Below, one piece after another: positions 24,964 through 33,876 of a DNA stretch of 64,000 bases. The position numbers and the translations under genes are program-made. The notes under the pieces are model-generated. The model ran no database searches and was not told where the DNA came from. It worked only from the letters and a program-made list of their open reading frames with translations. The stretch covers positions 248,001-312,000 of the forward strand of contig JAIQFH010000001.1 of NCBI GenBank assembly GCA_020073385.1. Direction: 5' to 3'. Source of the DNA: Terriglobia bacterium (GTDB lineage Bacteria; Acidobacteriota; Terriglobia; Terriglobales; Acidobacteriaceae). The first letter of the stretch is position 1. The number at the start of each line of letters is the position of its first letter.

Positions 24964-27900
24964 ATGTCGCAATCAAAGTGGATTCTGGCACTCGTAAGCT
25001 TGATGGTGTTCGTGCTGCCTTTGGCTTTCGGGCAATCACAATTCGCCTCTCTGAATGGCACTGTGAACGACCCTTCAGGTGCGGCGACCGCGGGAGCAAA
25101 TGTGGTCGTGAAAAATGTGGCATCGGGTGAGTCGCGAAAAACCGTGACCAACCAGGACGGTTTCTTCTCAATGTCCACCCTGCCTGCCGGCACCTACCAG
25201 GTTACCGTTGACATGACAGGGTTCCAGAAGTGGGTGGGCTCGGGGATCGTACTCAATGGTTCCGACAGCAAGACGATGAACGTTCAACTGAAGGTCGGAT
25301 CGTCCAGTGAAACGGTTGAAGTGAATGCATTGGTCGAATCAGTGGCAACGGTAGACTCCGGTGAAAAATCCGCGCTGATTTCCTCCAAAGAGTTGCAGGA
25401 TTACTCGCTGGTCGGGCGCAACGCCACCGAGTACCTGAAGCTTCTGCCGGGTGCAACACTGCAAAACAACAATGCGGTCAATCGGCCCTCATATGACGGC
25501 CAGGTTGTCGGCATCAACGGTTTCGCGGTGGGCAATAGCGCCGCCGGACTCGGCGCCGTCGCCGTCAATGGGCAAGCCATTGACATAACCATCGACGGGC
25601 AGCATAGCTTCGATCCTGGTTCCACGGCTGCTAATCCGGTGAACCCGAACCCCAACATGATTTCGGAAGTGAAGGTTTTGAGTTCGAACTTCAGCGCAGA
25701 AAACGCCAAGGGACCCGTGGTGGTCAACACGGTAACCAAAGCCGGTGGCAACGCTTTCCACGGGGAAGGCTACATGTACGCGCGCAACCAGGCGATGAAT
25801 TCAGAAGACGCCTTCAACAAGGCCATCGATTCCAATCCCGCGAACGGGTTTTCTCCCGGCCAACTCAAAGTGCCGAGCTCTTACTACTACCCCGGTTTCA
25901 ACATCGGCGGGCCGCTGTACATCCCCGGAACCGGCTTCAATAAGAGTAAGCAGAAGCTGTTCTTCTTTGAGGCCTTCGAGTATTACAAACAGGATCTGGA
26001 TGGCGGAGTGGACCGTGCTTTCGTTCCCACCGACGCAATGTTGAATGGGGATTTTAGCGAACTGTCTCAGGCGAAATACGCCAACATCGGACATGGTATC
26101 GTCAAGAATGTCCCTATAACTCCGGGCAATGTGGTGGGATGGAATGGTCCACAGGGCAGAGTGAACAACCCATTCAATGGGACTTGCGCAGGGATCACCG
26201 CTGGAGTTATCGATGCCGGTTGTATTGATCCCAACGCGCAGGCACTACTAAGGGCCGACCTACCCCTGCCGAACGCCGATCCCAGTGCAACTGGCTACAA
26301 TTACGTAAGGGCGTTCAGCGTAGCCCAGAATTCATGGCAGAACGTTACTCGTGGCGACTGGAACATCAACGACAACACCAAGGTATACGTGGTGTGGAGC
26401 CGGCAGAGAGAATCGGCGAACATGCCGATGGGACTGTGGATCAACTCTGGCGACTGGGTGGTTCCTGCTCCGAGCAACGCCATCGGGATCAACGGGTCCG
26501 ACGCGGTTTCCGGAACGTTCCTAAGGGTGTTCTCACCCACCATGACCAGCGAGACTCGGTTTGGCTATACCAAAGTCAACTTCCCCACCAAACTGGGCGA
26601 TCCTTCAAAACAAACCCGCAGCGGTGTCGGCTTTGCGCCAACGGGTATCTATGGCAGCACCAACACTCCCGCAGTGCTGAGCTGGGGAGGGGGCTTTCCC
26701 AACCTGGGAGATGTTGGACACGACTATCACCCGACGATGATTGCAGTGAAGGGCATCCCCAGCATCGCCGAGAACTTAACCAAGGTCATTAAGACCCATA
26801 CTCTGAAGGCTGGCTTCTACTACGAGCACCTGTATAACAAGCAGGACAACTGGGGCCAGTTCATGGGAGTGCTTGCTTACGGCGCAACGGGATGGGGTGG
26901 CAACACCTCCGGTAATGAATATGCCGACGCGCTGATGGGTATTGGCCAAGCCGGCTATACCGAGCAGGCCTTGCCACCTCCAACGAATCTCGCCCAGAAT
27001 ATTTACGACTTCTATGTTCAGGATGACTGGAAGCTGACCCGTCGCGTCACCCTGAATCTGGGATTGAGACTCGAACACTATGCCAAGCCTTATTCGGATC
27101 CCTATGGCTTGGCCGTCTTCAATCCGAGCACGTACGATGCGACGATTCCCGCGGATCAAAACACCAATACGGGTATCTCCTGGCACTACCTCGACCACAA
27201 CATTCCGATGGCCGGAACCGATAGCCGCGCGCTGTTCTTCTCGCCACGCTTGGGCGCTGCGATTGACGTCTTCGGAAACGGCAGGACGGTCGTTCGCGGG
27301 GGCTGGGGCAAGTTCCGCGCTTACGACCTCGTGCAGAGCAACTCCTATGTACAACCGGCCCAGACGGCGACGGGTTCGTCGACTTGGTCGTGCGGCTGGA
27401 ACGATTCACTGTGTCCAACCTGGGAGAGCATTGACCAGCACGCGACGACTCCCCCACCCTTTGGCACAGCCTTGGCTGCTGGCGCGTTCAAAGGCGTAGC
27501 TGTAATGGACCCCAAGAACGACGAGCAACCGCTGGTGACCACCTACAGCTTGACGATCAACCAAAGGTTACCCGCGAAGCTCGAAATGGAACTCTCCTAT
27601 GTCGGGAACCATACCGACTTCTTGCAGTCGTACACCAACACCTTCAACGCCATTCCGTTGGGCACGATCAATGCGGCGGCGGCGATTGCGGCGTATCCCA
27701 GCGACTGTTTCACGAATGGCTCGGACACCGTCGGCAGTAACCCGTGCCTGGCGCACTACCGCCAATACCCGGACTACACGAACATCAACGAGAGCATTAC
27801 AGGGGGAAAGGCGCAGTACGACGGATTGCAGGCTAGTGTGCGGCGCAACATCGGGTTCATGACCTTAAACGCAAACTACACCTGGTCGAAAGCTGTGGGG

Positions 27901-28587
27901 GATGGAGCCCAGCTTTCAAACGGAGCTTTCCCCAGTGCAATTTCGATAAGTCAAGCCGAACACTACCTCTGGGGCGTCCTTCCTCAGGACCGGAAGCACG
28001 CATTCAGTGCGGCCTACGTTTTCAACCTCCCCAATAGCCACTCCGGCAATGGCTTCGTCAAGGGTCTCGCCAACGGTTGGCAGATCTCTGGCATCACCAC
28101 GGTTCAGAGCGGCTCCCAAGTCTTCATCCAGGGTGGCGTCAACTTCAACTTTAACTTGCAGCAAGGGAATGTCGGTCCCAATCAGGACGCCGTCCACCTG
28201 CTCGGTTCCCCTGATATTAACTTGTATCCACTGATCGTTTGCAATCCCGCCCAGGGGTCGAACGATCAGTTCATCAACCCGTCCTGCTTCAAGCCCGCGC
28301 CCGCGGGGAGCCTGGGAACGGGTAGCATGCCCTATCTGCCGGGCCCGATGTTCTGGAACAGCGACTTGACCGTGATGAAGAACATCAAAATTACGGAACA
28401 CCAGAACGTACAGTTCCGCCTGTCGGCGTTCAACTTCATGAACCATCCCCTGTTGTCGTTCACCAACGGCGATAACAACCTGAAGCTCACGTTTGACTCG
28501 AATGGCAACGCCAATCCAAACTTCGGCAAGGCTACGTATTACGTCGGCCGCCGGATCGTCGAACTAGGTGTGAAGTACTCGTTCTAG
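24964..28587 (+). CDS. TonB-dependent receptor, Oar-like, with carboxypeptidase-regulatory domain
   Basis: Predicted 1207-residue outer-membrane receptor. GAGGAGG stands six bases before the ATG, and MSQSKWILALVSLMVFVLPL is a Sec signal ending near AFGQSQ. The carboxypeptidase-regulatory domain (LNGTVNDPSGAATAGANVVV) is followed by a plug (LVGRNATEYLKLLPGATL, ISEVKVLSSNFSAENAKGP) and a large barrel. TonB-receptor landmarks include FYVQDDWKLTRRVTLNLGLR and the terminal RRIVELGVKYSF. Downstream are two TPR genes and a CRTAC1-like gene in the same direction. The perfect LacI palindrome in front suggests that uptake is switched by the same sugar signal as the GH51/GH127 locus. The ligand is probably an oligosaccharide; this is inference. 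Confidence 0.92.
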   Translation: MSQSKWILALVSLMVFVLPLAFGQSQFASLNGTVNDPSGAATAGANVVVKNVASGESRKTVTNQDGFFSMSTLPAGTYQVTVDMTGFQKWVGSGIVLNGSDSKTMNVQLKVGSSSETVEVNALVESVATVDSGEKSALISSKELQDYSLVGRNATEYLKLLPGATLQNNNAVNRPSYDGQVVGINGFAVGNSAAGLGAVAVNGQAIDITIDGQHSFDPGSTAANPVNPNPNMISEVKVLSSNFSAENAKGPVVVNTVTKAGGNAFHGEGYMYARNQAMNSEDAFNKAIDSNPANGFSPGQLKVPSSYYYPGFNIGGPLYIPGTGFNKSKQKLFFFEAFEYYKQDLDGGVDRAFVPTDAMLNGDFSELSQAKYANIGHGIVKNVPITPGNVVGWNGPQGRVNNPFNGTCAGITAGVIDAGCIDPNAQALLRADLPLPNADPSATGYNYVRAFSVAQNSWQNVTRGDWNINDNTKVYVVWSRQRESANMPMGLWINSGDWVVPAPSNAIGINGSDAVSGTFLRVFSPTMTSETRFGYTKVNFPTKLGDPSKQTRSGVGFAPTGIYGSTNTPAVLSWGGGFPNLGDVGHDYHPTMIAVKGIPSIAENLTKVIKTHTLKAGFYYEHLYNKQDNWGQFMGVLAYGATGWGGNTSGNEYADALMGIGQAGYTEQALPPPTNLAQNIYDFYVQDDWKLTRRVTLNLGLRLEHYAKPYSDPYGLAVFNPSTYDATIPADQNTNTGISWHYLDHNIPMAGTDSRALFFSPRLGAAIDVFGNGRTVVRGGWGKFRAYDLVQSNSYVQPAQTATGSSTWSCGWNDSLCPTWESIDQHATTPPPFGTALAAGAFKGVAVMDPKNDEQPLVTTYSLTINQRLPAKLEMELSYVGNHTDFLQSYTNTFNAIPLGTINAAAAIAAYPSDCFTNGSDTVGSNPCLAHYRQYPDYTNINESITGGKAQYDGLQASVRRNIGFMTLNANYTWSKAVGDGAQLSNGAFPSAISISQAEHYLWGVLPQDRKHAFSAAYVFNLPNSHSGNGFVKGLANGWQISGITTVQSGSQVFIQGGVNFNFNLQQGNVGPNQDAVHLLGSPDINLYPLIVCNPAQGSNDQFINPSCFKPAPAGSLGTGSMPYLPGPMFWNSDLTVMKNIKITEHQNVQFRLSAFNFMNHPLLSFTNGDNNLKLTFDSNGNANPNFGKATYYVGRRIVELGVKYSF

Positions 28588-28596
28588 CACGTTCAT

Positions 28597-28625
28597 ATGG
28601 GGTGGCCTCCAGGAGGCCACCCCAT
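28597..28625. terminator. Perfect 14-bp hairpin after the TonB receptor
   Basis: ATGGGGTGGCCTCC (28597-28610) pairs exactly with 28612-28625 around one base, so in practice the loop includes a few inner pairs. It starts 9 bases after the receptor stop and ends 14 bases before the TPR gene. There is no T tract, so it may attenuate or protect the message rather than terminate fully. Confidence 0.55.
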
Positions 28626-28639
28626 GTATATTCCTCCCT

Positions 28640-29788
28640 ATGGTCGCCGTTGTACCCCTTCTGGCGCTTCTCCTCACGGCAAATCCAGCAACAGCCCAGG
28701 CTAGCAGAACTTTTGCGCAGGTGGCGCGCGAAGCGGATGCGGCGCGTAGCTCCGACCAGGGGCAACGTGCCATCGATCTCTATCAGGAAGGATTGAAGCT
28801 TCGGCCCGCGTGGGGCGAAGGATGGTGGGGTCTTGGGACCCTGCTCTACGATCAAGACCGCTTTCCTGAAGCCGAGGCCGCCTTCCAGCGTTATGTCGCG
28901 ACTACACGGAAGCCGGGACCTGCTTACGCGTTTCTGGGGCTGTGCGAATACGAGACCAGGGATTACGAGCAAGCTCTGCATCATTTCCGGTCCTGGGCAA
29001 ACAATGGCTGGGCAGGCACGCCAGAGCTGACCGACGTGGCCCTGTTCCATTTCGCATTGCTGCTCACGCGAGAAGGAAGGTTCATCGAGGCGCTGTATCT
29101 GCTCACTACGGAGGTGCAGCGGCGAGGGCGCGCCCCGGCGTTAGCCGAGGCGATGGGACTGGCTTCGCTGCGCATGAAGAAACTTCCCGAGGATTATCCG
29201 CCAGAAGAGCGTGAAATCGTCTGGCTGGCGGGCAATAGTGCTCTCTACGCCGCGCTGCCCCCGAATGATCTTGCCCGAGCAGATGAATATGCGAAGCGGC
29301 TACTGGCTCGCTACGAGCAGACGCCGAACGTCCACTACTACGTAGGCACGCTTCGCGGTTTCGAGGGCAAGAAAGAAGACGCGGAGAAGGAGTTCCGGCG
29401 GGAACTGGAACTGTCGCCGCAACATGTGGGTGCTTTGATCGAGCTTGCACGGATGGATCTCGAAGCGGACCGGCTCGCGGAAGGTGAAGAGTTCGCAAGG
29501 CGGACGGTGGAATTGGAACCCCAAAATCCCGAAACTTACCATATTCTCGGGCGCATTCTGCTGGCCACCGACCACGTCAGGGAAAGTGCTAAGGAGTTGG
29601 AGACTGCGAAGCAACTGGCTCCGGACGGAGCCACAATCCGAAGCCACCTGGCCATGGCCTATTTCCGGCTCGGCCGGAAAGATGAAGCGAAGGCGGAGAT
29701 GGCAGCTTTCAGCGAGCTGAAGGCTAAGGAAGGGGTCATGGCTCCCGCGGCTGAGAAGCTTAAGTCCGTGAGGACGGGCAAGGAATGA
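28640..29788 (+). CDS. Secreted TPR protein 1
   Basis: Predicted 382-residue exported tetratricopeptide protein. MVAVVPLLALLLTANPATAQ is a signal peptide, and the start lies just beyond the hairpin. TPR-like units include DLYQEGLKLRPAWGEGWWGL, LYDQDRFPEAEAAFQRYVAT, AYAFLGLCEYETRDYEQALH, VHYYVGTLRGFEGKKEDAEK and TYHILGRILLATDHVRESAK. Such proteins act as protein-binding scaffolds in the periplasm or at the outer membrane. It overlaps the next TPR gene by four bases (ATGA) and follows the TonB receptor. The two TPR proteins resemble each other, as after a tandem duplication (both have WxxGLWAM/GWWGL and EYxR/EFELRDYxxSL type units). Binding partners are unknown; the receptor or CRTAC1 protein are candidates. 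Confidence 0.85.
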   Translation: MVAVVPLLALLLTANPATAQASRTFAQVAREADAARSSDQGQRAIDLYQEGLKLRPAWGEGWWGLGTLLYDQDRFPEAEAAFQRYVATTRKPGPAYAFLGLCEYETRDYEQALHHFRSWANNGWAGTPELTDVALFHFALLLTREGRFIEALYLLTTEVQRRGRAPALAEAMGLASLRMKKLPEDYPPEEREIVWLAGNSALYAALPPNDLARADEYAKRLLARYEQTPNVHYYVGTLRGFEGKKEDAEKEFRRELELSPQHVGALIELARMDLEADRLAEGEEFARRTVELEPQNPETYHILGRILLATDHVRESAKELETAKQLAPDGATIRSHLAMAYFRLGRKDEAKAEMAAFSELKAKEGVMAPAAEKLKSVRTGKE

Positions 29789-30909
29789 TGTTGCTGCGCG
29801 CATCTCTGCTCCTTTGGCTCGCGATTTCCGCCACAGCGGTCCCCCCCCAAGAGACACACGCCACCGCTCGCACCAAGGCGGTATCCGATTTCACCCACCT
29901 CTCTCAGGCCGCCGACGCCGCTCGCGACCACGGACGCAGCGAGGAAGCGATCAAGCTCTACAGGCAGGCTCTGACGATTCAACCGAAATGGAAAGATGGA
30001 CTGTGGGCCATGAGCTCGCTGTTCTATGCGAACAATCAATATATCGACGCGCGTGACTCGCTGCGGAGGTTTCTGGCCATCGATCCCGAGCCTGGGCTCG
30101 CGTGGGCGATGCTGGGAATGAGCGAATTCGAGCTTCGCGATTACTCTCGCTCGCTCGATCACCTGCAGCGCGCCATGGCTCAGGGCATGGGCGATCAGAA
30201 GGAAATCGCGCAGTCCGTGTTCTATCTCGTGGCGATTCTGCAGACCAGGTTCGAGTTGTTCGATGAGAGCATGGGCCTGCTGATTGCGATGGTGAAATCC
30301 GGCCAGGACTCGAAGCCGCTGGTTGAGCCAATCGGGCTCGCGGCGTTGCGTTTGCCTTTTCTGCCCGCGGAGATTCCTGCGGACCGTCGCGACATGATCC
30401 GCAGGGCGGGGGAAGCCACGCTGGCTCTGGAGGCGCAGAGAAGGGATGAAGCCGACAAACTGTTCCGGCACAATGTCGAGCAGTACCTGAATGAGCCAGG
30501 AGTTCACTTCCTCTATGGTGCGTTTCTGCTGGACGAGAATCCGGAAGCCGGGATTCAGGAATTGAAGAAGGAATTGGAAGTTTCGCCCTCAAATGTATCT
30601 GCCCGTTTGCGCATGGCTGAAGAGTATGCGAAGCAGCAGCATCCCGATTTGGCCCTTCCGCTCGCGCAGGAGGCTGTGAAACTCGATCCGAAGCGTGCGG
30701 CCGCGCACATGATATTGGGAGAAGTACTAGTTGCACAGGAGGACACCGGCGGAGGAATCCGGGAATTGGAAGTAGCGCGAGAAAATGCTCCGCAGACAGT
30801 TCGGATCCGATGGGACTTGCTGCGCGCCTACACTGCCGCCGGCCGGAACGACGACGCCAAGCGCGAAAAGGAGGAAATTGAGAAACTCAGTTCAGCGCCC
30901 GGGCGGTGA
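29785..30909 (+). CDS. Secreted TPR protein 2
   Basis: Predicted 374-residue exported tetratricopeptide protein, coupled to TPR protein 1 by an ATGA overlap. The N-terminus MMLLRASLLLWLAISATAVP is a short signal peptide. Repeats include AIKLYRQALTIQPKWKDGLW, LFYANNQYIDARDSLRRFLA, AWAMLGMSEFELRDYSRSLD, and late units LAEEYAKQQHP-like (here MAEEYAKQQHPDLALPLAQE) and HMILGEVLVAQEDTGGGIRE. The layout mirrors TPR protein 1 almost unit by unit, so gene duplication is likely. It is followed after about 40 bases by the CRTAC1-like gene. It probably serves as a scaffold at the cell envelope; no enzymatic motif is present. Confidence 0.85.
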   Translation: MMLLRASLLLWLAISATAVPPQETHATARTKAVSDFTHLSQAADAARDHGRSEEAIKLYRQALTIQPKWKDGLWAMSSLFYANNQYIDARDSLRRFLAIDPEPGLAWAMLGMSEFELRDYSRSLDHLQRAMAQGMGDQKEIAQSVFYLVAILQTRFELFDESMGLLIAMVKSGQDSKPLVEPIGLAALRLPFLPAEIPADRRDMIRRAGEATLALEAQRRDEADKLFRHNVEQYLNEPGVHFLYGAFLLDENPEAGIQELKKELEVSPSNVSARLRMAEEYAKQQHPDLALPLAQEAVKLDPKRAAAHMILGEVLVAQEDTGGGIRELEVARENAPQTVRIRWDLLRAYTAAGRNDDAKREKEEIEKLSSAPGR

Positions 30910-30949
30910 AGGGCGGGACCACGTGCAAGACCGTCCTCGCGGGCGCAGG

Positions 30950-32632
30950 ATGGCCATCACGCGAGTTCTCGGTTGTGGCGCGCTGTTTTTCGCAGCGTTG
31001 GCTTTATTGAGCCAAGTATCGGTTCTGGGCGCCGGGCCCTCGGCCATCCACTTCGCCTACAAAGCGATCCCTTTCGTGCTGGATAGTTGTGAGACTCCGC
31101 AGAAGCACGCCCCTGAGACGATGGCCGGGGGCGTGGCCGTCTTCGACTACGATAACGACGGCAATCTCGACATCTTTTTCACCAATGGAGCAGACATCAC
31201 CACGCTGAACAAGACATCTCCGAAATACTGGGACCGGCTCTTTCACAATAACGGCGACGGAACGTTTACCGACGTTACGGAGAAGGCGGGACTTGCGGGC
31301 ACAGGCTATGACACGGGTGTTGCCATCGGAGACTACGACAACGATGGATCTGAAGACATCTTTATAGGTGGTGTCCACGGAAACAAGCTCTATCACAACA
31401 ATGGCAATGGAACGTTCACCGATGTCACCGAGAAAGCGGGACTGGCTCATCGTGACAACGAATTCGGCCCGCTCTGGTCTGTGGGAGGAGCGTGGCTCGA
31501 CGTCAATAATGACGGCTTGTTGGATCTTTTCGTTATCAACTACCTGAGTTGGGATGTCAATCACGAGCCCGACTGTAAGTTCATGGACAAGCCGGAGTAT
31601 TGCCATCCCAAATTCTACAAAGAGCTTCCCAATCAACTATTCATCAATAAAGGAGATGGAAAGTTCGAAGACGTGTCGGTGCAGTCGAAGATCCGGTCGC
31701 ATCCTGGGAAAGGTATGGGAGTGGGGATTGCGGACTACGACAATGATGGGTTGCCGGATATCTTCGTGGCCAACGACAAGCTCTTCAATTCCCTGTTCCA
31801 TGCTCGCAGAGTGAAGAATTCTTCGTTGCCAGTCTTCGACGAAGTTGCGTTCGAGGCGGGAGTCGCCCTGCCGGAGCACGGAAATCTGATCTCGGGAATG
31901 GGAGTCGACTTTCGAGATCTCAATAATGATGGATCGCCCGATATCGTGATCGTTGCGCTCGACGACGAAACGTTCCCGGTCTACCTGAATAATGGGAAAG
32001 GCGGATTCAACGAGGTCACCGCCAAAAGTGGAATGTCACTGCTGAGCAATCCCATGTCCGGGTACAGCCCCAACATCGCTGATTTCGACAATGATGGGTG
32101 GAAAGACATTTTTGTCAGCCGTGGCGATGTTCAGTCCCCGGCAATGGCAGAGCGGCGGCATATTGCTCAACCGAACACAGTTTTCCGCAATGTTTCTGGA
32201 AAATGGGCGGCTTTGACAGAAGACGCGGGTTTTGACGCGCAGCCAGCGGCACGGCATCGCGGTTCTGCATTCGGAGATCTCAACCAAGACGGCAAGTTGG
32301 ATCTGGTGGTCACGGCCCTGAGTGCTCCGGCAGAAATCTGGATGAACGACAGTCCCGGAAGCAATCACTGGCTCGAGATCGCCTTGCAAGGGACCAAAAG
32401 CAATCGAGACGGCATCGGCGCGAAAATCAAGATTGTGGCTGCGGGACAATCGCAGTGGAATCACAAGACGACGGCGTCGGGATACGCATCATCGAGCGCG
32501 GGGCCCGTGCATTTCGGCCTGGGCGCAGCGAAATCGGTCGACGAGATCGTGATTCAATGGCCCTCCGGTACCGTGCAGACAATGAAGAATGTGCAGACTG
32601 ATCAGGTTTTGCACGTGAAAGAGCCACAGTAA
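30950..32632 (+). CDS. CRTAC1/ASPIC-UnbV protein with FG-GAP (VCBS) repeats, copy A
   Basis: Predicted 560-residue secreted beta-propeller protein. The ATG reading MAITRVLGCGALFFAALALL starts a signal peptide. A GTG at 30923 is an alternative start adding arginines ahead of it. Seven calcium-binding FG-GAP loops are visible, for example DYDNDGNLDIF, DYDNDGSEDIF, DVNNDGLLDLF, DYDNDGLPDIF, DLNNDGSPDIV, DFDNDGWKDIF and DLNQDGKLDLV. The C-terminus is an ASPIC/UnbV domain (HFGLGAAKSVDEIVIQWPSG). Such proteins are secreted or surface-bound and may bind carbohydrate or protein, but their role in bacteria is not known. It is the fourth gene of the TonB receptor - TPR - TPR - CRTAC1 set. A second copy lies convergently on the minus strand. 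Confidence 0.9.
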   Translation: MAITRVLGCGALFFAALALLSQVSVLGAGPSAIHFAYKAIPFVLDSCETPQKHAPETMAGGVAVFDYDNDGNLDIFFTNGADITTLNKTSPKYWDRLFHNNGDGTFTDVTEKAGLAGTGYDTGVAIGDYDNDGSEDIFIGGVHGNKLYHNNGNGTFTDVTEKAGLAHRDNEFGPLWSVGGAWLDVNNDGLLDLFVINYLSWDVNHEPDCKFMDKPEYCHPKFYKELPNQLFINKGDGKFEDVSVQSKIRSHPGKGMGVGIADYDNDGLPDIFVANDKLFNSLFHARRVKNSSLPVFDEVAFEAGVALPEHGNLISGMGVDFRDLNNDGSPDIVIVALDDETFPVYLNNGKGGFNEVTAKSGMSLLSNPMSGYSPNIADFDNDGWKDIFVSRGDVQSPAMAERRHIAQPNTVFRNVSGKWAALTEDAGFDAQPAARHRGSAFGDLNQDGKLDLVVTALSAPAEIWMNDSPGSNHWLEIALQGTKSNRDGIGAKIKIVAAGQSQWNHKTTASGYASSSAGPVHFGLGAAKSVDEIVIQWPSGTVQTMKNVQTDQVLHVKEPQ

Positions 32633-32667
32633 TTTCAGCAAGGTTTCAGGTGTAGAGCCGGTTCTAC

Positions 32668-33768
32668 TTACCGGTCAGGCTTGGGTCCGGTCTCACGGTC
32701 TTTCTGGTTTAACCGCAAGACAATCTCTCGCTCAGCTTGGCTCTTTTCCTTGAGGCCCAGGCGCGAATAAAGCGTCGCGAGTTGCAGGTGTACCTGCACG
32801 AAATCGGGCCAGTCCTTTTCAAGTTTCTCCAGGATTTTTCGCGCCTCAATCAGTCTGGCGGTGGACAAGTAAAGCGCTCCGACCTGAAGCCGCACTTCGG
32901 GAGAGGCTGGACGGAGTCTCAAGGCGCGCTCTAAGTAGGGTGATGCCTCAGTGGTATTGCCGCCGAGCCGCAGCATTGCTCCCAGGTGCAGGTTCGCCGA
33001 GAAATCGTTGGCATCTTGCTGGATGGCGTGTTCCAGCGCCGCCTTGGCCGCATCATTCTGGTTGCCTTGCAGCAACGCGCGGCCGTACAACGACCATGCT
33101 CCGGGAAGATTCGGGTTAAGGTCGGTCGCTCTGCGCAGCGTGGCCGCCGCGGTTTTGTAGTCGCCAGCGGCGAATTGCACCTCTCCCATCAGGAGGTTCG
33201 CTTCGGGCGTATTTCCGTTTTTTAGAATGGGATCAATCACCACCTGCCCCTCTTGGATCCTGCCTTCGCGGATGTACGCCGTGCCGAGCGCATATTGCAC
33301 CGCCTCATCGTTGGGATTGGCTTTATAAGCGGGAGTGAGCAGTTCGATGACATCTGAGTCTCGGCCGAGACGCAGATAACAATCTGCCAGCAGATAGAGG
33401 ATCTGCCTGTTCGACGAGTCTTCCAGGTGCAGCGCAGCTAGGGTCTCCGTAGCTTTCTGGATTTCGCCTTGCTTATAGCGAGCTAGAGCGAGGTTGAGTC
33501 GAACCACACGATTCTTCGGTTCAATCTTCAGGGCTTGCTGATATTCCGCGACCGCCTCTGCATAGCGCCCTGTGGACGCAAGGTCCGCTCCAAGATTGCT
33601 GTGGGCCAGAAGCAAGCCAGGCTGCAGCACGAGCACTTGCTTGTATAAAGCGATCGCCTTCTCAACTTCCGCCCGTTCGTCAGCAGCCACGGCCTCTTTA
33701 TAAAGGTCACTTGCGCTCTTGCCCTGCCGCGCAGAGGAGATAACAAGAGAGAAAAGTGCAAAGCACAT
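32668..33768 (-). CDS. Secreted TPR protein 3
   Basis: Predicted 366-residue tetratricopeptide protein. The start is placed at the ATG reading MCFALFSLVISSARQGKSAS with GAGGG just before it. A longer frame reaches a TTG almost at the stop of the upstream CRTAC1 gene, and an intermediate start giving a basic n-region cannot be excluded. It has about nine TPR units, such as AIALYKQVLVLQPGLLLAHS, GRYAEAVAEYQQALKIEPKN, AVQYALGTAYIREGRIQEGQ, AWSLYGRALLQGNQNDAAKA and PYLERALRLRPASPEVRLQV. It is a more canonical TPR series than those of TPR proteins 1 and 2. It follows CRTAC1 copy B on the minus strand, forming a pair that mirrors the plus-strand set. Confidence 0.82.
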   Translation of the reverse strand: MCFALFSLVISSARQGKSASDLYKEAVAADERAEVEKAIALYKQVLVLQPGLLLAHSNLGADLASTGRYAEAVAEYQQALKIEPKNRVVRLNLALARYKQGEIQKATETLAALHLEDSSNRQILYLLADCYLRLGRDSDVIELLTPAYKANPNDEAVQYALGTAYIREGRIQEGQVVIDPILKNGNTPEANLLMGEVQFAAGDYKTAAATLRRATDLNPNLPGAWSLYGRALLQGNQNDAAKAALEHAIQQDANDFSANLHLGAMLRLGGNTTEASPYLERALRLRPASPEVRLQVGALYLSTARLIEARKILEKLEKDWPDFVQVHLQLATLYSRLGLKEKSQAEREIVLRLNQKDRETGPKPDR

Positions 33769-33876
33769 CGCCCTCAGGAAATTTGGAAGCCGCGAGCAGT
33801 GTCTGGGGCGCACAGGACGAGCAGCAACGCCTTCCAGATGGCGTCGTTGGCGGTTTGGCGACTCGAGGACCAAAGG

